From assembly GCA_035291605.1 (NCBI GenBank), contig DATDRS010000237.1, positions 1-9,417 of the forward strand: a stretch of 9,417 nucleotides of DNA. The letters run 5' to 3'. The stretch's first letter is position 1, and the number at the start of each line of letters is the position of its first letter. The notes beneath the pieces are model-generated. The model worked only from the letters and a program-made list of their open reading frames with translations. It had not been told where the DNA came from and did not search any database. Positions 5,458 through 9,417 of this stretch are shown in pieces. Both the position numbers and the translations under genes were made by a program. This DNA is from DATDRS01 sp035291605. Its GTDB lineage: Bacteria > Chloroflexota > Anaerolineae > Anaerolineales > UBA6663.

Positions 5458-8376
5458 ATGGCTTCAATCTCGACTGCCGCTGAAGACGCGGCTGCGCCTC
5501 AATCCGAGGCCTGGCACAGCCAACCGGTCGAGGCGGTCCTCAAGAGTTTGGCGACCCATCGCGAACGCGGCCTGACGGCCGCCGAGGCAGCGAAACGGCT
5601 GGAAGAGCACGGCTACAACGAACTGCGCGAAAAACCGCCCACGCCGTTCTGGAAGCTCGTCCTCGATCAACTCAAAGAATTTGTCGTCCTGCTGCTCATC
5701 GGCGCCAGCCTGGTCTCGTTCCTGCTGGGCGACGAGGTGGAAGCGGCGGCGATCATCGCCATTGTGATCCTCAACACCGTCATCGGCGTCATTCAAGAGT
5801 CGCGCGCCGAAGCCTCGCTGGCCGCGCTGAAGCGCCTGGCCGCGCCCGACGCCCACGTGCTGCGCGACGGCCAGCACATGCACATTCCGACCCGCGAACT
5901 CGTCCCCGGCGACGTGGTGTTTCTCGAGGCCGGGAACTACATCCCGGCCGACGTGCGATTGATCGAAAGCGTCAACCTGCGCGTGGAAGAGGCGGCCCTC
6001 ACGGGCGAGTCAGTCCCGGTGGAGAAACGGGCTGCGCTCGTGCTGGAGCAGGAGATCCCGCTCGGCGACCGGAAAAACACCGCCTTCATGGGCACGGTCG
6101 TGTCCTACGGGCGCGGCACGGGCGTGGTAGTCGCCACCGGCCACAACACCCAGATCGGCCTCATCGCCCAGATGCTTTCCGCCGTCGAGGAGGAAGAGAC
6201 CCCGCTGCAAAAGCGCCTCGACGAACTGGGCCGCACGTTGAGCATCGCCGCGCTCGTCGTCGTCGCCATCGTCTTCGTCACCGCGCTGGTCAACCAGACG
6301 GACATCGCCGCCCTCTTCAGCGCGGGGCCGCTGGCTTACCTGCGGGCGTTCTCGATGGAGATCACCGAGGTCTTCATCATCGCCGTGAGCCTGGCGATTG
6401 CCGCGGTGCCGGAAGGCCTGCCGGCCGTGGTCACCATCACGCTGGCGCTGGGCATGCGCGAGATGGTCAAACGCCACGCCCTCATCCGCCGCCTGGCTTC
6501 GGTGGAGACGCTCGGATCGGCCTCGGTCATCTGCTCCGACAAGACCGGGACGCTCACGCAGAACGAGATGACCGCCGTGCGCATGTGGTGCGGCGGCGAG
6601 ACGTTCGGGATCACGGGCGACGGCTACCGGCCTGAAGGCCGGTTCATCCACGAGGGCGACAAACTCGATTTCTCCCGGCACCCCGCCGTCACCACGGTTC
6701 TGTGGGCCGGGGTGCTGGCGAACGACGCCCTGCTCGAGGTCTCCGGCAGGAACGAGGACCAGCCCACGTACCGGATGGTGGGCGACCCGACCGAGGGCGC
6801 GCTGGTGGTGGCAGCCGCCAAAGCCGGGCTCTGGCGCGACATGATGGAACGCGCCTTCCCGCGCGTGGCCGAGAACCCCTTCGACTCGGCGCGCAAGACG
6901 ATGAGCACCCTGCACGAAGTGCGGGACGCCGCGCCGCAGTTCAGCCCCTTCAACGAGCCGGAGGCCGCGCCGCCTTACGTGCTGTGCGTCAAAGGCGCGC
7001 CCGACGTGGTGATGGCGGCCTGTACCCGCCTCCAACGGCTGAATGACGAGTCGGTCCCCCTCACGCCCGCGCTGCGCGAGAAAGTGGCCGAAGCCAACGC
7101 CACCTTTTCCAGCGCGGCGCTGCGGGTGTTGGCGGTGGCCTATCGCGTCCTCGACCATCCGCCGGAACCGATGACGGCCGAGCATGTCGAGCGCGATCTG
7201 ACCTTTATCGGCCTGATCGGAATGATTGACCCCGCGCGGCCCGAGGTGAAAGCGGCGATCCAACACGCCCGCGAGGCCGGGATCCGCACGGTGATGATCA
7301 CGGGCGACTATCCCGATACGGCGCACGCCATCGCGAGCAACATCGGCCTCCTGCGCTCCGGCGGGAAAGTCCTCCCCGGCGCGGCGCTGGACAAGATGTC
7401 GGAACCCGAAATCCTGGAAGCCGTGCAGGAAACCGACGTGTTTGCCCGCGTCTCGCCGCAGCACAAAGTGCTGATCGTGGACGCGCTGCGCAAGACGGGC
7501 GCGGTGGCGGCGATGACGGGCGACGGCGTGAACGACGCGCCTGCCCTCAAGCGCGCCGACATCGGCGTGGCGATGGGCATCACCGGCACGGACGTCGCCA
7601 AAGAGGCCGCCGACATGGTGCTGACGGACGACAACTACGCCAGCATCGTCGCGGCGGTGGAGCAGGGGCGCGTCATCTACAGCAACATCCGCAAGTTCGT
7701 CTTCTTCCTGCTGTCGAGCAACGTGGCCGAGATCATGATCATCTTCCTCGCCACGCTGGCGGGCCTGCCCACGCCTCTCACGGCGATCCAGCTGCTGTGG
7801 CTCAACCTGATCACCGACGGCGCGCCGGCCCTCGCGCTGGCGGTGGAAAAGGGAGATCCGGACGTGATGCAGCAGCCGCCGCGCCCGAAGCATGAGCCGA
7901 TCATCAACGCGCCGATGCGGATCGGCATCGTCGTCCAGACGGTCACGCAAACCAGCGCGACGCTCGGCGCGTTCGCGCTCGGCCTGCTGTGGCATCTGGA
8001 AAAAGGCGCGCAGATGCCGGCCGGGGTCAACCCCCTGCTTTACATCCTTCAGTACGACTGGGCCGGCATTGACGTGCAAAGCGCCGAGACGATGGCGTTT
8101 GTCACGCTGTCGCTGTGCGAGCTGTTCCGCGCCTACACGGTGCGCTCCGAACGCGCCTCGCTGTTTTCTATCGGCATGTTCTCGAACCGGTACATGCAGT
8201 ATGCCGTCGGCCTATCGCTCGTCCTGTTGTTCCTCGTCATCAACGTGCCTTTCCTCCAGCCCATTTTCAACACGCACTTCCTCAGCCTCGCCGAGTGGGC
8301 CATCGTGATCGGCCTGGCGCTCATCCCGGCGGTGAGCGAGGAGGTCACGAAGTGGTTTTTGAGACGGAGAGAGTGA
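5458..8376 (+). CDS. Cation-translocating P-type ATPase, P2 (calcium-type) family
   Basis: This 972-residue membrane pump couples ATP hydrolysis to cation export. The N-terminal cation-ATPase domain (about 18-90) is followed by TM1-TM2 (74-113) and the actuator domain with TGES at 182-185. TM4 carries PEGLP (318-322). The phosphorylation motif is DKTGT with Asp361. Nucleotide-binding KGAPD is at 512-516, TGD at 615-617 and TGDGVNDAP at 687-695. TM5 has NVAE (755-758) and TM6 has NLITD (783-787). These match the calcium-binding residues of SERCA in TM4, TM5 and TM6. In TM8 the Glu of SERCA site I appears to be Ser885, with Glu888 three residues on, so one ion per cycle or another cation is possible. 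The start ATG 5458 has GGAG 7 nt upstream and lies downstream of a clear promoter; the 43 extra codons of the open frame are not family-like. It is complete, and an 8-nt repeat array follows its stop. The ion (Ca, Mn or other) is inferred. Confidence 0.95.
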   Translation: MASISTAAEDAAAPQSEAWHSQPVEAVLKSLATHRERGLTAAEAAKRLEEHGYNELREKPPTPFWKLVLDQLKEFVVLLLIGASLVSFLLGDEVEAAAIIAIVILNTVIGVIQESRAEASLAALKRLAAPDAHVLRDGQHMHIPTRELVPGDVVFLEAGNYIPADVRLIESVNLRVEEAALTGESVPVEKRAALVLEQEIPLGDRKNTAFMGTVVSYGRGTGVVVATGHNTQIGLIAQMLSAVEEEETPLQKRLDELGRTLSIAALVVVAIVFVTALVNQTDIAALFSAGPLAYLRAFSMEITEVFIIAVSLAIAAVPEGLPAVVTITLALGMREMVKRHALIRRLASVETLGSASVICSDKTGTLTQNEMTAVRMWCGGETFGITGDGYRPEGRFIHEGDKLDFSRHPAVTTVLWAGVLANDALLEVSGRNEDQPTYRMVGDPTEGALVVAAAKAGLWRDMMERAFPRVAENPFDSARKTMSTLHEVRDAAPQFSPFNEPEAAPPYVLCVKGAPDVVMAACTRLQRLNDESVPLTPALREKVAEANATFSSAALRVLAVAYRVLDHPPEPMTAEHVERDLTFIGLIGMIDPARPEVKAAIQHAREAGIRTVMITGDYPDTAHAIASNIGLLRSGGKVLPGAALDKMSEPEILEAVQETDVFARVSPQHKVLIVDALRKTGAVAAMTGDGVNDAPALKRADIGVAMGITGTDVAKEAADMVLTDDNYASIVAAVEQGRVIYSNIRKFVFFLLSSNVAEIMIIFLATLAGLPTPLTAIQLLWLNLITDGAPALALAVEKGDPDVMQQPPRPKHEPIINAPMRIGIVVQTVTQTSATLGAFALGLLWHLEKGAQMPAGVNPLLYILQYDWAGIDVQSAETMAFVTLSLCELFRAYTVRSERASLFSIGMFSNRYMQYAVGLSLVLLFLVINVPFLQPIFNTHFLSLAEWAIVIGLALIPAVSEEVTKWFLRRRE

Positions 8377-8382
8377 TTCATC

Positions 8383-8442
8383 CTGTCGCCCTATCGCCTT
8401 GTCGGCGACAGAGTGACACGGTGAAGGGGTGGCAAGGTGACG
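8383..8442. repeat. Inverted 8-nt repeat array after the ATPase gene
   Basis: Plus-strand units gagtgaca, cggtgaag, gggtggca and aggtgacg (8411-8442) follow a leftward set that reads GGCGACAA, GGCGATAG, GGCGACAG on the minus strand. CTGTCGCC (8383-8390) and GGCGACAG (8404-8411) are a perfect 8-bp inverted pair with a 13-nt loop, 6 nt after the ATPase stop. No T-run follows, so it is not a canonical terminator, though a hairpin in the transcript is possible. The last unit supplies AAGGTGA in front of the next gene. Confidence 0.7.
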
Positions 8443-8444
8443 CG

Positions 8445-8792
8445 ATGCAAGAGCAGATCGAAGCGGAACTCCTTCAAGCGCGACAGGCGCGAGAGAAAGG
8501 CAACGAGGGGCAAGCGCGCGTATGCGCGCGCCGCGCAGCGGGGAGGGCGATTCGCGCGTGGTATCAAAAGCGCGAGGGCGCGGGATGGGGCGGGGATGCG
8601 CTGAAGCAACTCAAGCGTTTGCAGGCCGACGCCACCGTACCTGAAACCGTGCGCCGGGCGGCGGCGCGGCTGACGACCAAAGTGGACTTGGAGCACAGAC
8701 TGCCGTTTGACGATGATCCGATTGAGGATGCGAGGCGAATCATTGCGTTTGTGTCAGCGGATGGGACGGATGGAGTGGATAGGCAGGGATGA
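8445..8792 (+). CDS. Small hypothetical protein, mainly helical
   Basis: I do not recognise this 115-residue protein with confidence. It has no signal peptide or membrane segment. The first half is a charged, Ala/Arg/Gln-rich helix (EAELLQARQAREKGNEGQ, then ARVCARRAAGRAIRAWY at 24-40) that loosely recalls HEPN-like or other helical-bundle proteins. The second half (DALKQLKRLQADATVPETV, then RLTTKVDLEHRLPFDDDPIEDARRIIAFV) looks like two more helices with an acidic turn, LPFDDDPIEDA. The start ATG 8445 is preceded by AAGGTGA, supplied by the upstream repeat array. A GTG at 8421 is in frame but lies within the repeat. The gene lies 68 nt after the ATPase, same strand. Codon choice is GC-rich and the reading frame looks protein-like, so it is probably real. 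No role is claimed. Confidence 0.7.
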   Translation: MQEQIEAELLQARQAREKGNEGQARVCARRAAGRAIRAWYQKREGAGWGGDALKQLKRLQADATVPETVRRAAARLTTKVDLEHRLPFDDDPIEDARRIIAFVSADGTDGVDRQG

Positions 8793-8796
8793 AGGA

Positions 8797-8836
8797 GGCA
8801 GGCGCGAGGGCTGGGGGCAGGCGCGAGGCCTGCCCC
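8797..8836. repeat. Direct duplication plus GC-rich hairpin after the small hypothetical gene
   Basis: Seventeen bases at 8797-8813 recur at 8816-8832 with one mismatch (period 19). Within this, GGGGCAGGC (8814-8822) and GCCTGCCCC (8828-8836) form a perfect 9-bp stem with a GCGAG loop. It begins a few bases after the stop of the 8445-8792 gene. The stem could stop transcription, but no T-run follows. It looks like a dispersed GC-rich palindrome. Confidence 0.7.
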
Positions 8837-8869
8837 TACACGTGACTTTCCGCCTTGCCTTTTCTCTCC

Positions 8870-8875
8870 TATACT
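8870..8875 (+). promoter_or_regulatory. Candidate -10 box (TATACT) for a leaderless transcript
   Basis: TATACT ends 6 nt before the ATG at 8882, so a transcript starting at the usual distance would begin at or next to the start codon. No Shine-Dalgarno is present in front of that ATG, which fits leaderless translation. The -35 region (TTTCCG at 8847-8852) is weak, so support is moderate to low. Confidence 0.4.
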
Positions 8876-8881
8876 GTGGGC

Positions 8882-9417
8882 ATGGCCGGCACGCTCACCC
8901 TCATCGGCTCCGGCGAATTTTTGCCCGGCATGGTCGCCGTCCATCGCGCTGTCCTGGCGCGCGCGGCGCGCCCTCAGCCGGTATTCATTGACACTCCGGC
9001 GGGCTTTCAGACGAACGCCGACGAGCTTTCACAGGCGGCGCGCGATTTCTTCCAAAAGGAACTCGGCGTCGCGCTCGGCGTCGCCTCCCTGCGCCACTCG
9101 AACCTCCCGGCTGAGCAAATCCAGAAAGCCAAAGACCAGGTCGCCTCTGCTAACTGCATCGTCGCCGGGCCGGGGTCGCCCACCTACGCCATCCGTCACT
9201 GGCGCGCGGTTTCACTGGCTGCAACTTTCGCCGAGCGCCTGGCCGCCGGAGCGCACTTCGTTTTCGCCAGTTCCGCCGTCATCGCGCTCGGCCGGTTGGC
9301 GCTCCCCGTCTACGAAATCTACAAAGTCGGCGACGACCCGTACTGGGCTGACGGCCTTGACCTGCTCGGGCCTTTCGGTTACGACCTCGCCCTCATCCCG
9401 CACTGGAACAACCGCGA
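8882..9417 (+). CDS. S51-peptidase / class I amidotransferase-like protein (partial, C-terminus outside window)
   Basis: The 178 codons present read MAGTLTLIGSGEFLPGM at the start and include FIDTPAGFQTNADEL (35-49). GPGSPTYAIRHW (96-107) occupies the place of the GGG/GG-N loop of peptidase S51 and cyanophycinase proteins. FASSAVIALG (128-137) occupies the place of the nucleophile elbow GxSAGAxxLG, and LIPHWNNR (171-178) the place of the HF..R segment. By this alignment Ser130 would be the nucleophile, but SAG is replaced by SSA, so catalysis is uncertain. It is likely a cytoplasmic Type 1 glutamine amidotransferase-like or peptidase-like protein; the substrate is unknown. The start at 8882 is chosen because the conserved glycine-rich strand LIGSGEF follows at once. 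There is no Shine-Dalgarno, and a -10-like TATACT lies 6 nt upstream. No stop occurs before the window edge. It is 89 nt after the small hypothetical gene and probably has its own promoter. Confidence 0.75.
   Translation, partial: MAGTLTLIGSGEFLPGMVAVHRAVLARAARPQPVFIDTPAGFQTNADELSQAARDFFQKELGVALGVASLRHSNLPAEQIQKAKDQVASANCIVAGPGSPTYAIRHWRAVSLAATFAERLAAGAHFVFASSAVIALGRLALPVYEIYKVGDDPYWADGLDLLGPFGYDLALIPHWNNR

Noticed and set aside
6010..8079. Long minus-strand open frame of 689 codons opposite the ATPase
   Set aside because: It mirrors the GC-rich codon pattern of the ATPase gene, is very rich in Arg, His, Asp and Gly, has no family motifs, and lies wholly antisense to a confidently identified gene.

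Overview
The window is GC-rich bacterial chromosome, densely packed with genes. The proteins are ordinary housekeeping and membrane types. The gaps carry many short degenerate tandem and inverted repeats, which is reminiscent of Chloroflexota (Anaerolineae-like) genomes. That taxonomic guess rests on repeat style and base composition only and is moderate to weak. I see no phage, transposase, CRISPR, rRNA or tRNA.

Layout. From about 5245 down to 1, five genes read leftwards on the minus strand: xpt (xanthine phosphoribosyltransferase, 5171-4599), guaA (GMP synthase, 4515-2845), two related multi-pass membrane proteins of unknown function (2782-1895 and 1838-888), and a hydantoinase/oxoprolinase HyuA-type gene (887 to beyond the left edge). 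A sigma70-like promoter (TTGACC, 16 bp, TACAAT) lies just upstream of xpt. Rightwards from about 5378, a second good promoter (TTGGCG, 17 bp, TATAAT) drives a 972-residue calcium-type P-type ATPase (5458-8376). It is followed by a small 115-residue unknown protein (8445-8792) and the start of an S51-peptidase/class I amidotransferase-like protein (8882 to beyond the right edge), which looks leaderless.

How genes work together. Xpt makes XMP from xanthine and PRPP, and GuaA turns XMP into GMP, so the first two genes of the leftward run are a compact xanthine-to-GMP salvage route. No functional link to the two membrane proteins or the HyuA-type enzyme can be read from the sequence. The ATPase is a separate, divergently transcribed unit for cation export.

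The unusual part is the repeats. Four intergenic gaps carry different degenerate 7-nt tandem arrays (1854-1888, 2783-2840, 4517-4600, 5265-5306), most in inverted halves. A similar 8-nt array sits at 8383-8442. The same kind of material also lies inside coding sequence without breaking the frame: a 7-nt palindromic array in hyuA (316-385), a 7-nt tract in guaA (4125-4173), a nested palindromic insert of about 39 codons in guaA (3445-3565), and a GC-rich element in hyuA at the left edge (1-56). This is the most interesting signal in the window: several small palindromic or heptad-phased elements that fill gaps and are tolerated in frame inside essential-type enzymes.
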